Of a DNA stretch of 64,000 nt, positions 25,404-33,616 are shown piece after piece (position 1 is the stretch's first letter; each line of letters opens with the position of its first letter). A program made the position numbers and the translations under genes. Origin of the DNA: Desmospora profundinema. Its GTDB lineage: Bacteria; Bacillota; Bacilli; Thermoactinomycetales; DSM-45169. Under the pieces are notes generated by a model. It did no database searches and was not told the DNA's origin. It saw nothing but the letters and a program-made list of their open reading frames with translations. Location: positions 310,001 through 374,000 of the forward strand of contig NZ_JAVDQG010000001.1 in NCBI RefSeq assembly GCF_031454155.1. The letters run 5' to 3'.

Positions 25404-25475
25404 TAGGGCGTGTCTGAACAATCCGTAGGCGAGATCCCGGGTTGGTATGACTGTCTGCGTTGGAGAAAACAGAAC
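25404..25475. mobile_element. Partial copy of the MITE-like repeat (left part only)
   Basis: TAGGGCGTGTCTGAACAATC, then CGTAGGCGAGATCCCGGG and TTGGTATGACTGTC, match the left part of the 7630-7829 element at nearly every base. The conserved core and right half are missing. It sits 40 bases before the spsC start. Confidence 0.8.
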
Positions 25476-25516
25476 GTTGCCCGCGTGCAAAACTATCGAG
25501 AAAATGGGTGGAAATC

Positions 25517-26737
25517 ATGAGTCACACTCCATCACTCGCCATTTATGGCGGAAAGCCGACGCGAAATACCTTTCTTCCATATGGAAAGCAGTGGATAGAA
25601 GAGGATGATATACGCGCTGTTGTTGAGGTATTAAAAGGAGATTTCATCACCACGGGGCCAGCGATTCAAGCGTTTGAAAAGAAACTGGCTCAATATGTGG
25701 GTGCGAGATATGCCGTGGCGTTTTCGAGCGGAACCGCCGCTCTTCATGCCGCCTGTTATGTTGCCGGTATCCGTTCCGGGGATGATGTCATCACCACTCC
25801 CCTCACGTTTGCAGCGACTGCCAACTGCATTCTTTATCAGGGAGCTCGCCCGATTTTCGCCGATATCGATCCTGTTACTTACAACATGGATCCCGCCGAG
25901 CTGGAGAGGAAAATGACTGCCAGGACAAAGGCCGTCATTCCCGTCCATTTCACCGGTCAGCCCGCCAAATTGGATGAAATCCGCCGCCTGGCGAAAAAAC
26001 ATGGACTGGTGGTTATCGAAGATGCAGCCCACGCGTTGGGGGCTTCCTACAAAGGAAGAAAAATCGGTGGGGACGGCGATCTGACGATGTTCAGCTTCCA
26101 CCCCGTCAAACATGTGACCAGTGGTGAGGGTGGTGCCGTCACGACCAATCGACGCGATTATTATGAAAAGCTGTTGCAGTTTCGATCTCATGGAATTACC
26201 CGTGAGCCAGCGAAGATGAGAGAGCGGGAAGGACCGTGGTTTTACCAGATGCAATTTTTAGGTTTTAACTACCGCCTGACAGATATCCAGGCCGCTCTAG
26301 GACTCAGTCAAATGAACAAATTGGATTCATTTCTTCGTCTGCGCCGGAAATATGCTTCGATGTACAATCACGCGTTTCGAAATAAGAAGGGGGTTACGGT
26401 ACCTTTTCAACCGGAAGATGTCCAATCCGCGTGGCACCTGTATGTGCTCCGTTTGCGCTTGCCTGAGCTGACCACCGACCGGAAGACGATTTTTCATGCA
26501 CTGTTGAAAGAAAACATCGGGGTGAATGTTCACTACATTCCCGTCCATCTGCATCCGTATTATCGGCGGTTGGGATATACCGAAGGATTATGTCCCCATG
26601 CGGAACTATTCTACCGGGAAGCCATCACGCTCCCTCTGTTTCCAAAAATGTCGGAAGAGGATGCACAGGATGTCATCAAAGCCGTAAACAAGGTCATTCA
26701 ATACTATTCTGTGCGTGGTGTAAACGGTGGCTGCTAA
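25517..26737 (+). CDS. spsC: DegT/DnrJ/EryC1-family aminotransferase, PseC/SpsC-like
   Basis: 406 residues of the sugar-aminotransferase family. The PLP lysine is in FSFHPVKHVTSGEGGAV (about 194-210), the cofactor aspartate in VVIEDAAHALGA, and FSSGTAALHAA is the N-terminal phosphate-binding loop. PseC enzymes aminate C4 of a UDP-4-keto-6-deoxy-HexNAc, giving the substrate for SpsD/PseH. The ATG at 25517 has GGGTGG upstream; the longer frame would begin within sequence attached to the MITE fragment. The next gene overlaps its end. Confidence 0.9.
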   Translation: MSHTPSLAIYGGKPTRNTFLPYGKQWIEEDDIRAVVEVLKGDFITTGPAIQAFEKKLAQYVGARYAVAFSSGTAALHAACYVAGIRSGDDVITTPLTFAATANCILYQGARPIFADIDPVTYNMDPAELERKMTARTKAVIPVHFTGQPAKLDEIRRLAKKHGLVVIEDAAHALGASYKGRKIGGDGDLTMFSFHPVKHVTSGEGGAVTTNRRDYYEKLLQFRSHGITREPAKMREREGPWFYQMQFLGFNYRLTDIQAALGLSQMNKLDSFLRLRRKYASMYNHAFRNKKGVTVPFQPEDVQSAWHLYVLRLRLPELTTDRKTIFHALLKENIGVNVHYIPVHLHPYYRRLGYTEGLCPHAELFYREAITLPLFPKMSEEDAQDVIKAVNKVIQYYSVRGVNGGC

Positions 26738-27635
26738 ATGGGCTTTGGGTACCGCGCAGTTGGGGCAACCTTACGGAATCGCCAACAAAGCGGGGAAACC
26801 ACCCAGAAAAAGAGCGCGGGAAATCCTTCAAACGGCTGTGGCAGCAGGGGTTGCATATCTGGATACCGCTCCGGTGTATGGAAACAGTGAAAACATCATC
26901 GGTGATTATATCCGGAAACAATCATCCTCTTCCACTATTCCTTCCATTGTGACCAAATTGCCGGCGGTTCGTCTGCATCCCCTCGATCAAACCTCGATTG
27001 ATGATTTCGTTCGACAATCGGTTCAATCCTCTATCCACCGATTGCATGTTCCACACATCGACGTCTATTTACTGCATGATCCTGCCGATCTGACATCCCA
27101 TGGAGGAAACGTGATTTCCGCGCTGTCGACAATCAAAGAAGAAGGGTTGGTCAAACGAATCGGGGTGTCGGTCTATACTCCCGGAGAAGCGGAAACCGCC
27201 CTTCGGTTAGGTTGTCTCGATGCAATTCAGATTCCCTTAAATATCTTGGATCATCGCTTTCTGCGTACCCATCTGCTGAAACGATTGACCTTAAGTGGGA
27301 TGGTTGTGTTTGCACGCAGTATTTACTTGCAAGGGCTGATCCTGATGGAACCGGAAAATGTGCCGCGACCGTTGGAAAGGGCACGGGAACCCCTTCGGAA
27401 GTTGCGCCTGTTGGCCAGGGAGCTCGATATGACACCCGCCCAACTGTCATTATGCTTTGTCCGGGATCTTCCCGGACTCGACAGTATGATCCTCGGTTGT
27501 GAAACGTTGGAACAACTCAGGCAAAACCTGCGAGTGATCCGTTCACCGAGTCTGCCCGAAGCGGTTAGAAGAAGAATTGAACATCTGTTCGGAGATCTGC
27601 CGGATGCTGTCATTAATCCGGTCCAGTGGCGATAG
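26727..27635 (+). CDS. Aldo/keto reductase family protein
   Basis: 302 residues of an aldo/keto reductase barrel. It opens ALGTAQLGQPYGIANKAGKP, has the catalytic AYLDTAPVYGNSE (Asp and Tyr near 46-51), the Lys-containing VTKLP near 77, and the His-containing VYLLHDP near 113. NADPH-dependent reduction of a sugar or keto intermediate is likely; the substrate is unknown. The GTG start overlaps the end of spsC by 11 bases, implying translational coupling. Similar enzymes occur in nonulosonic acid clusters. Confidence 0.82.
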   Translation: MAAKWALGTAQLGQPYGIANKAGKPPRKRAREILQTAVAAGVAYLDTAPVYGNSENIIGDYIRKQSSSSTIPSIVTKLPAVRLHPLDQTSIDDFVRQSVQSSIHRLHVPHIDVYLLHDPADLTSHGGNVISALSTIKEEGLVKRIGVSVYTPGEAETALRLGCLDAIQIPLNILDHRFLRTHLLKRLTLSGMVVFARSIYLQGLILMEPENVPRPLERAREPLRKLRLLARELDMTPAQLSLCFVRDLPGLDSMILGCETLEQLRQNLRVIRSPSLPEAVRRRIEHLFGDLPDAVINPVQWR

Positions 27636-27685
27636 GAGGGGATGCCATTGGATTGATCAAAAAGGACAAAAGTCCCCTCGGCCGA

Positions 27686-27706
27686 CGGGCCGGATCCTCC
27701 GGCCCG
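27686..27706. terminator. GC-rich hairpin between the reductase gene and the MITE
   Basis: CGGGCCGGA pairs with TCCGGCCCG, with only three loop bases. A run of Ts is not directly attached (ACACTGTTTATCTCG follows), so it may be a weak terminator or a regulatory hairpin. Confidence 0.5.
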
Positions 27707-27736
27707 GACACTGTTTATCTCGTTTCCCCGGCAGCT

Positions 27737-27960
27737 CACTAGTGCCCCTTCTACCAATATCGATCGTGTTTACGTGGAGGGAGGCTTGGTTTTCCGGCGG
27801 AGTCGACTCTGCCACGCATAGCGAGACCCGGAAACGAAGTGCTCGAGGCGAGACTTGTGCTCGATGAGTGCATGGAGCGAAGACGGAAAACCAAGCCGAC
27901 CGACTTGTCCGCGTAAAGGCCAAGAAAAACAGATCGAAGTTACCTGAAGGGGCACTAGTG
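27737..27960. mobile_element. MITE-like repeat element, copy 2
   Basis: A 224-bp element with perfect 15-bp ends CACTAGTGCCCCTTC (27737-27751) and GAAGGGGCACTAGTG (27946-27960). Inner arms GGCTTGGTTTTCCG and CGGAAAACCAAGCC also pair, as do TTTACG and CGTAAA. The core (CATAGCGAGACC, AACGAAGTG, GGCGAGACTTGTGCTC, TGAGTGCA) matches copy 1. The arms differ in sequence from copy 1 but remain complementary within this copy. It lies directly upstream of the spsE-spsF fusion gene. Confidence 0.82.
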
Positions 27961-28033
27961 TAACCGGGCAAAATATCGTGTCGACGGCGGATTGGTAGCG
28001 GCAAGAGGTAAATCCAAACATCGTTGGGGGAAG

Positions 28034-29815
28034 GTGATCGCAATAACCATCAAAGTGATCGCGGAAATCGCGAACGCGCATCAAGGGAATCCCGAGCTGT
28101 TGCAGGCATTGATCCGGGAGGCGGCCACAAGCCATGCCGATGCGGTCAAGTTTCAGTGGTTTAAATACGATCATCTGGCCACTCCCGATTACCCTTGGTA
28201 TCAAGCTTATCAAGATTTGTTTATCCCGGAATCGGTTTGGGAGCGGGCCTTGCAAATCGCTAAAAACTTGGGACTTGAAGTCTGGATCGATGTGTTGGAC
28301 GACTGGGCCATTCACCTTTTGGAGAAACACCAGAAATGGATTGACGGATTGAAGGTCCCGTCGACGATCCTGCAATCCCTTGATTTCCCTGAACGTTTAA
28401 GCCGGTTCAAAAAGCCGCTTCTGATTGGAGTCGGCGGTTGGAACGATGAGGAAATCGATTCTCTTTTACCTGAGATTCGACAGTGCTTTAAACACCCTCT
28501 CATCCTTCAACACGGTTTTCAGGGTTATCCCACCCGAATTCAAGACGCCACTCTCGCTCGGATCCCTTTTCTGAAGAAGCGTTATGGGCTGCCTGTCGGT
28601 TTTGCCGATCACACGGACGGATCCAATCCGCTTGCGCTTGACTTGCCGGTGTACGCCTATTTTGCCGGTGCCACCGTTATTGAAAAACACATTACCATGG
28701 ATCGGGCTCAAAAAGGCTATGACTATTACTCCTCCCTTGAACCGCAAGAATTTGCCACCATGGTTCAAAAGCTGAAGACAGCCGAGACGGCGATGGGAAG
28801 GGAAACCGTCACCGATGCCCAACGGGCGTACCTGCAAGACGCGGTGAGAGTGGTGGCATCCAGAAATATCGCCCGTGGCGAACTGATTTCCCGGGAGAAA
28901 GTGGCCTTTAAACGGTGTACCGATAAAAACGGGTTCATGCCCAGGGAATTTGGAGACCGGCTCCCGGCGGTGGCCAGTCAGCGCTTCGGTAAAGATCAAG
29001 CGATAACCGCTGCGTACATGAGGAAACCGGTTGTCGCGATTGCGGTGATTTGCCGGCTAAAATCGACCCGCTTACCTAAAAAAGCACTTCGCCCCATCCA
29101 CGGCGTCAGCGCTATTAAGCGCTGTTTGCTCAATTGTTTGGCCGCATCTCATGTGGATCAAGTCGTTTTGGCAACGTCTGATTTACCCCAAGATAAGGAG
29201 CTGGAAAGGATCGATATGGAGGGGAGGATAACGGTTCTGAGAGGGGATGCGGAGAATGTGGCGCGACGGATGGAACAGGTGGCCGCATCGATACAAGCCG
29301 ATGTCATCCTTCGAGTTACCGGAGACAATCCTGCCGTTTCACCGGAAATTTTAGACCTTCTGATTGAAAGTCATCTGCAGGGGGGGTTCGATTTTAGCAC
29401 TCCCACGGAGAATCATGCCATTGGAACCGGCGGGGACGTCATCACGGTGGAAGCTCTCAAACGACTGTTAAACCAACCCAAGCCGTTAACGCATACGGAA
29501 TACTTGTCGGCTTATTTCTTGAACAATCCCACTCTTTTTTCCGTGAACAAGGTGGAACTGCCGCCAGAATTCCAATATCCCCAATGGCGGTTAACTTTGG
29601 ATGAACCGAAGGATTTGCAATTGTTTGAACGTTTGTATCGTGGCTTGGATGTCGGATATGAACCCCTTTATTTCTCACGGATTCGATCCTATCTGATTGC
29701 AAACCCTGCCATCCGTTCCATTAACGCCGATGTCAGGATCAAATATAAGAGCGACGGATCGTTGGTAAAGGAGATCCAGCGGGCAACCAAGTTGAATCCA
29801 TCATCGATAACTTAA
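28034..29815 (+). CDS. Fused nonulosonate synthase and cytidylyltransferase (SpsE-SpsF)
   Basis: About 593 residues. The first part is NeuB/SpsE-like: IKVIAEIANAHQGNPE, then VGFADHTDG and VIEKHITMDRAQ, followed by a SAF-type domain (about 270-330). The second (about 335-593) is a cytidylyltransferase of the SpsF type with VAIAVICRLKSTRLPKKAL and LRVTGDNPAVSPEI. B. subtilis makes SpsE and SpsF as two proteins. It should condense PEP with a 6-carbon amino sugar and activate the product with CTP. The start is uncertain: GTG at 28034 follows GGGGGAAG closely, TTG at 27992 is in frame, and the upstream region has been altered by a MITE. Confidence 0.85.
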   Translation: MIAITIKVIAEIANAHQGNPELLQALIREAATSHADAVKFQWFKYDHLATPDYPWYQAYQDLFIPESVWERALQIAKNLGLEVWIDVLDDWAIHLLEKHQKWIDGLKVPSTILQSLDFPERLSRFKKPLLIGVGGWNDEEIDSLLPEIRQCFKHPLILQHGFQGYPTRIQDATLARIPFLKKRYGLPVGFADHTDGSNPLALDLPVYAYFAGATVIEKHITMDRAQKGYDYYSSLEPQEFATMVQKLKTAETAMGRETVTDAQRAYLQDAVRVVASRNIARGELISREKVAFKRCTDKNGFMPREFGDRLPAVASQRFGKDQAITAAYMRKPVVAIAVICRLKSTRLPKKALRPIHGVSAIKRCLLNCLAASHVDQVVLATSDLPQDKELERIDMEGRITVLRGDAENVARRMEQVAASIQADVILRVTGDNPAVSPEILDLLIESHLQGGFDFSTPTENHAIGTGGDVITVEALKRLLNQPKPLTHTEYLSAYFLNNPTLFSVNKVELPPEFQYPQWRLTLDEPKDLQLFERLYRGLDVGYEPLYFSRIRSYLIANPAIRSINADVRIKYKSDGSLVKEIQRATKLNPSSIT

Positions 29816-29828
29816 TGGAGGAATTTCC

Positions 29829-31232
29829 ATGTATCAAATGCATCCGCATGCTTGGGCGCTGTATTTCGATTTTTTACACGAATTTAGAACCTTGACTTAC
29901 CGGGGAGTTGCCATCGGACTTTTTTGCCACTTTCCCTATTATATCGGAAGGATGGCTTCCAAGATCGAACAACCGGCATTTAAACAACATTTGCGACACC
30001 AACCATCCAGAGAACAGATTCAACCCAATTTCGAACAGTTTCTTCCCCATCCAGATCCGGCAACGTCGCTGAAAGCACAAAATAAAAAGGTTTTATTTTT
30101 GGGAGGAACCTATTTGCATCCGTTGGATCCTTCCAGAGTATTGGTTCTCAGAACCGATGACTGTGCCAGCTACCGGGGATTGCCTACCTGTAACCTTCAA
30201 TCCTATCAATCTGATGTGAGCACCTTGATTCAGGAGATTCAATCTCGGGCGCAAAACATCTTTCAAAAGTTGGACGATCATCCCGTTTTTGGTGTTCCTA
30301 TGTTTAGCAGAAAGCTGATCGAGCAGGATATCCCCACGATTATCCCGTGGTTGGTAGCGGTATTTGACTTGCTCGAACAAGTTCCCGTCGCAGGCGTCGT
30401 TGTGGAGGGAGCCAACGCCACTGCCAAGGTGAGCTGCATTCTTCCCACGGTTGCGGCCATGAAAGGGATTCCCAGCCTCTGCCTTCAGCATGGGATCATA
30501 GGCGCGGACAGAGGATGGTTGCCGCTCTACACAACCGAGCAGGCGGTTTATGGTTTCTATGAGAAAAAATTCTTCCAAGATGCCGGGGTACCGGAGGATC
30601 GATTGGAGATCGCAGGGCATCCCCGGTTTGATGCCATCTTTGAGAGACGGCATATGAACAAAGCGGATTTTTGTACCAAGTATCAAATCAACCCCAGAAA
30701 AAAATGGGCCTTAATCTTTACTCAACCCATCTGGGAACTGACCCATCTCAGTAATCTGGTGCGACACCTTCTCCGCTATTCCCTGGGAGTGATGATCAAA
30801 CTTCACCCGGCCGAAATTCGAAACGACCATTGGAAGGAACGGTACAAACCGCTTATCGAACGATATCCGTCTGTTCGGTGGTTTACCACAGAATGTCACC
30901 TGTACAATCTGATGGCCAACGCAGATGCTGCCGTTTCCATGAACTCCACCACCGGATTGGAACAGTTGTTGATGGATAAGCCGGTAGTGTACATGGGTAA
31001 AGGCACAGGGGCTCCGTATCGGTACAGCCCGCAATTAACCAATCCGGATCCAAAGATTGCGGCCACGCTCGTACAAAGGTTAATTGTCGATCAATCGTTC
31101 CGTGTGTTCGCCCGCAGAAAACGTGTCCGCTATCTGGCAAAAGCGTATCCTGTCAGACAATCCAAAGAAAAAGTGTTCCAATTGATCGAAAGGTTGACGG
31201 GAATCAATCCTCACGCTACCTCGTTCCACTAA
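29829..31232 (+). CDS. spsB: SpsB-like glycan biosynthesis protein (copy 2)
   Basis: 467 residues, a clear paralog of 23256-24656: both start HPHxWxLYFDFL, share TYRGVxIxLFCxFP, SLQHGIIGADRGWLP, GHPRFDAIFER and the STTGLEXLLxDKPVxYM segment. It differs in the linker near 70-110. TGGAGG lies 8 bases before the ATG. Placed between the fused spsE-spsF and spsG genes, it probably adds a different unit or acts on a different acceptor from copy 1. Confidence 0.8.
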   Translation: MYQMHPHAWALYFDFLHEFRTLTYRGVAIGLFCHFPYYIGRMASKIEQPAFKQHLRHQPSREQIQPNFEQFLPHPDPATSLKAQNKKVLFLGGTYLHPLDPSRVLVLRTDDCASYRGLPTCNLQSYQSDVSTLIQEIQSRAQNIFQKLDDHPVFGVPMFSRKLIEQDIPTIIPWLVAVFDLLEQVPVAGVVVEGANATAKVSCILPTVAAMKGIPSLCLQHGIIGADRGWLPLYTTEQAVYGFYEKKFFQDAGVPEDRLEIAGHPRFDAIFERRHMNKADFCTKYQINPRKKWALIFTQPIWELTHLSNLVRHLLRYSLGVMIKLHPAEIRNDHWKERYKPLIERYPSVRWFTTECHLYNLMANADAAVSMNSTTGLEQLLMDKPVVYMGKGTGAPYRYSPQLTNPDPKIAATLVQRLIVDQSFRVFARRKRVRYLAKAYPVRQSKEKVFQLIERLTGINPHATSFH

Positions 31233-31247
31233 AAAGGGGGGAAGGCC

Positions 31248-32321
31248 TTGTACGTATTGATCAGGACCGATTCCTCCACCGAGATCGGCACCGGCCATAC
31301 CATGCGATGTTTAACACTGGCGGAATCGCTTCAAAAGATGGGGGCGAGCGTGGGCTTTATATGCCGGGACGGACCCGGAAACATGAACCATCTGGTTGAA
31401 AAGCGTGGATTTACGGTTCACCGACTTCCGCCGATCCATTTTGAAAGAAAAAGATTGGAATGGAACGACAGCGATGCAGAGGAGAGTCTCGCCATCCTGA
31501 AAAAGCAGCCTGCCATCGACTGGCTGATCGTCGATCATTACGCTCTCGACTGGCGTTGGGAACAGTCCATGCGAGCTTATGCCAACAAGATTATGGTGAT
31601 TGACGACTTGGCAAACAGGCGCCATGATTGTGATCTGCTGTTGGATCAAAATCTACATCGCGAAATGCAGACCCGTTATCAACCATGGATGGTGCGGGAT
31701 TGCCGACTCCTGACAGGACCCAGATACGCATTGTTAAGACCACAGTTTTACGTTCAAAGACAAAAATTGAAAAAGCATGACGGCTTGGTGAGACGGATTC
31801 ACATTTGTTTCGGGGGCTCCGATCCCACAAACCAGACGCTGAAAGCCCTAAAGGCCGTCACTTCCCTCCGTGCAAACCAATGGGAGGTGGATGTGGTGGT
31901 GGGTCGTGCCAATCCCTACAAAGAAGAAGTGAAGAGGGCTTGTTCCCATATTCCAGGCGCATCGTTTTTCAGCCATGTGGAGGAGATGGCGGCGCTTATG
32001 GCGGAGGCGGACATCGCAATCGGCGGAGGAGGAAGCTCCATTTGGGAGAGGTGCTGCTTGGGCATTCCCAGTTTGATTATTTCCATCGCAGATAACCAGA
32101 CAGAAGTGAGCCAGATGTGTCACGATCAGCAAATCATCGCGTACTTGGGCCGACAGGAGCGGGTCACTTCTCATCAAATAAAATTAGAACTGAAAAGGTT
32201 GACGGAAGACAGAAAGGCGCTTCTCGCATTAAGAACCCGTGCTTTGGCGGCTGTGGACGGCCTGGGTGCAACAAGGGTATGCCTTGCGCTATCAGGGAGC
32301 AATCCCCCCGTCCTTGAGTGA
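31248..32321 (+). CDS. spsG: UDP-sugar hydrolase, PseG/SpsG-like
   Basis: 357 residues of the PseG family (GT-B-like fold). RTDSSTEIGTGHTMRCLTLA contains His17, the catalytic base known in PseG, and the second domain has CFGGSDPTNQTLKAL and IGGGGSSIWERCCLG. PseG hydrolyses the UDP bond of 2,4-diacetamido-2,4,6-trideoxy-altropyranose, releasing the free sugar for PseI. The TTG at 31248 has AAAGGGGGGAAGG upstream. Confidence 0.9.
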   Translation: MYVLIRTDSSTEIGTGHTMRCLTLAESLQKMGASVGFICRDGPGNMNHLVEKRGFTVHRLPPIHFERKRLEWNDSDAEESLAILKKQPAIDWLIVDHYALDWRWEQSMRAYANKIMVIDDLANRRHDCDLLLDQNLHREMQTRYQPWMVRDCRLLTGPRYALLRPQFYVQRQKLKKHDGLVRRIHICFGGSDPTNQTLKALKAVTSLRANQWEVDVVVGRANPYKEEVKRACSHIPGASFFSHVEEMAALMAEADIAIGGGGSSIWERCCLGIPSLIISIADNQTEVSQMCHDQQIIAYLGRQERVTSHQIKLELKRLTEDRKALLALRTRALAAVDGLGATRVCLALSGSNPPVLE

Positions 32322-32437
32322 ATGTAAAGTGGAACATCGGTTCTTCCGTACACATCAAATGAGGATGAGTTATTCAGACAGGAAGATCCGATCACGGGTT
32401 GGAGTGAATCGAAATCAAAAAAGGAAGAAGGGATAAG

Positions 32438-33499
32438 ATGGTTGATCCGTATAAGGGGATCCAAATTGGTTGCCGAGAAATCAGTCGCAAACACCGACCG
32501 TTCATTATCGCCGAAATGTCCGGCAACCACAACCGATCCCTGGAACGCGCGATGAAGATTGTGGATGCCGCCGCCGCTGCCGGGGTGGATGCCATCAAAT
32601 TGCAGACGTATACGGCTGACAGCATGACATTGGACTTGGACAGCGGTGATTTTTTCATTGACGATCCCAACAACCTATGGAAAGGGAATTCCCTTCATCA
32701 GTTATACCAAAAAGCCTCCACTCCTTGGGAGTGGCATGAACCGATCCGGAAACGGTGCGAGGAGCGGGGGTTGATTCTATTCAGTTCTCCTTTTGACGAG
32801 GACTCGGTGGATTTTCTGCAGAAGTTGGGGATTCCTTGTTTTAAAATCGCATCCTTTGAAAACACCGATATTCCCTTGATCAAGAAAGTGGCCGCAACAG
32901 GCAAGCCGGTAATCCTATCTACCGGCATGGCCAGTGCAGCCGAATTGGATGAAAGTATCCGGGCCGCCAGGGAGGCGGGCTGCCGCGACTTGATTTTATT
33001 GAAATGCACCAGCACCTATCCGGCGGATCCGGCCCATTCCAACCTTTTGACCATCCCCCACATGCGCGATCTTTTTCGTTGTCAGGTTGGTTTATCCGAC
33101 CATACTCCCGGGATCGGAACAGCCGTTGCCGGGGTGGCGTTGGGTGTGACAGTCATCGAGAAACACCTCACCCTCAGCCGGGCGGATGGGGGAGTCGATG
33201 CCGCCTTTTCCCTGGAGCCGGATGAAATGACTGCGCTGGTCCAGGAAACCGATCGTGCCTGGCAGGCGATGGGACAAATTCATTATGGACCGACAGGGGC
33301 CGAGAAAAAATCAATCCACTTCCGCCGGTCGCTCTATGTTTCCCAAGACCTGAGAGCCGGGGATGTGTTCACGAAAGAGAATGTAAGGATTGTCCGACCT
33401 GGACACGGTCTTCCGCCCAAGTACTATGATATCTTTCTGGGGAAAAAAGTGATCCGAGATGTAAAGAAAGGAACTCCTATCGGGTGGGAGCTGATCTGA
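32438..33499 (+). CDS. pseI: Pseudaminic acid synthase-like (NeuB family)
   Basis: 353 residues. The barrel contains RPFIIAEMSGNHNRSLERA, AIKLQTYTADSMTL, FSSPFDEDSVDFL, FKIASFENTDIPLI and VIEKHLTL, and a SAF domain is at the C-terminus (SLYVSQDLRAGDVFTKENVR). AEMSGNHN and the TYTADxMTL pattern are typical of PseI. It condenses 2,4-diacetamido-trideoxy-altrose with PEP. A cytidylyltransferase partner is available only in the neighbouring fusion protein. A strong terminator follows. Confidence 0.88.
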   Translation: MVDPYKGIQIGCREISRKHRPFIIAEMSGNHNRSLERAMKIVDAAAAAGVDAIKLQTYTADSMTLDLDSGDFFIDDPNNLWKGNSLHQLYQKASTPWEWHEPIRKRCEERGLILFSSPFDEDSVDFLQKLGIPCFKIASFENTDIPLIKKVAATGKPVILSTGMASAAELDESIRAAREAGCRDLILLKCTSTYPADPAHSNLLTIPHMRDLFRCQVGLSDHTPGIGTAVAGVALGVTVIEKHLTLSRADGGVDAAFSLEPDEMTALVQETDRAWQAMGQIHYGPTGAEKKSIHFRRSLYVSQDLRAGDVFTKENVRIVRPGHGLPPKYYDIFLGKKVIRDVKKGTPIGWELI

Positions 33500-33513
33500 T
33501 GGGGGAAAGGGGT

Positions 33514-33552
33514 AAAAAAACGGATTGGAACCCTTGGGTCCATCCGTTTTTT
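33514..33552 (+). terminator. Terminator of the sps/pse plus-strand arm
   Basis: AAAAAAACGGAT pairs with ATCCGTTTTTTTT, with an inner GAACCC/GGGTCC stem. Its A- and T-runs let it serve both this arm and the converging sulfotransferase gene. Confidence 0.9.
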
Positions 33553-33616
33553 TTATTCAGGAGGGGAAGATAACCATTCCAATAACGAAGGCCAAGGGAA
33601 TTTCGGTTGATGGTTG

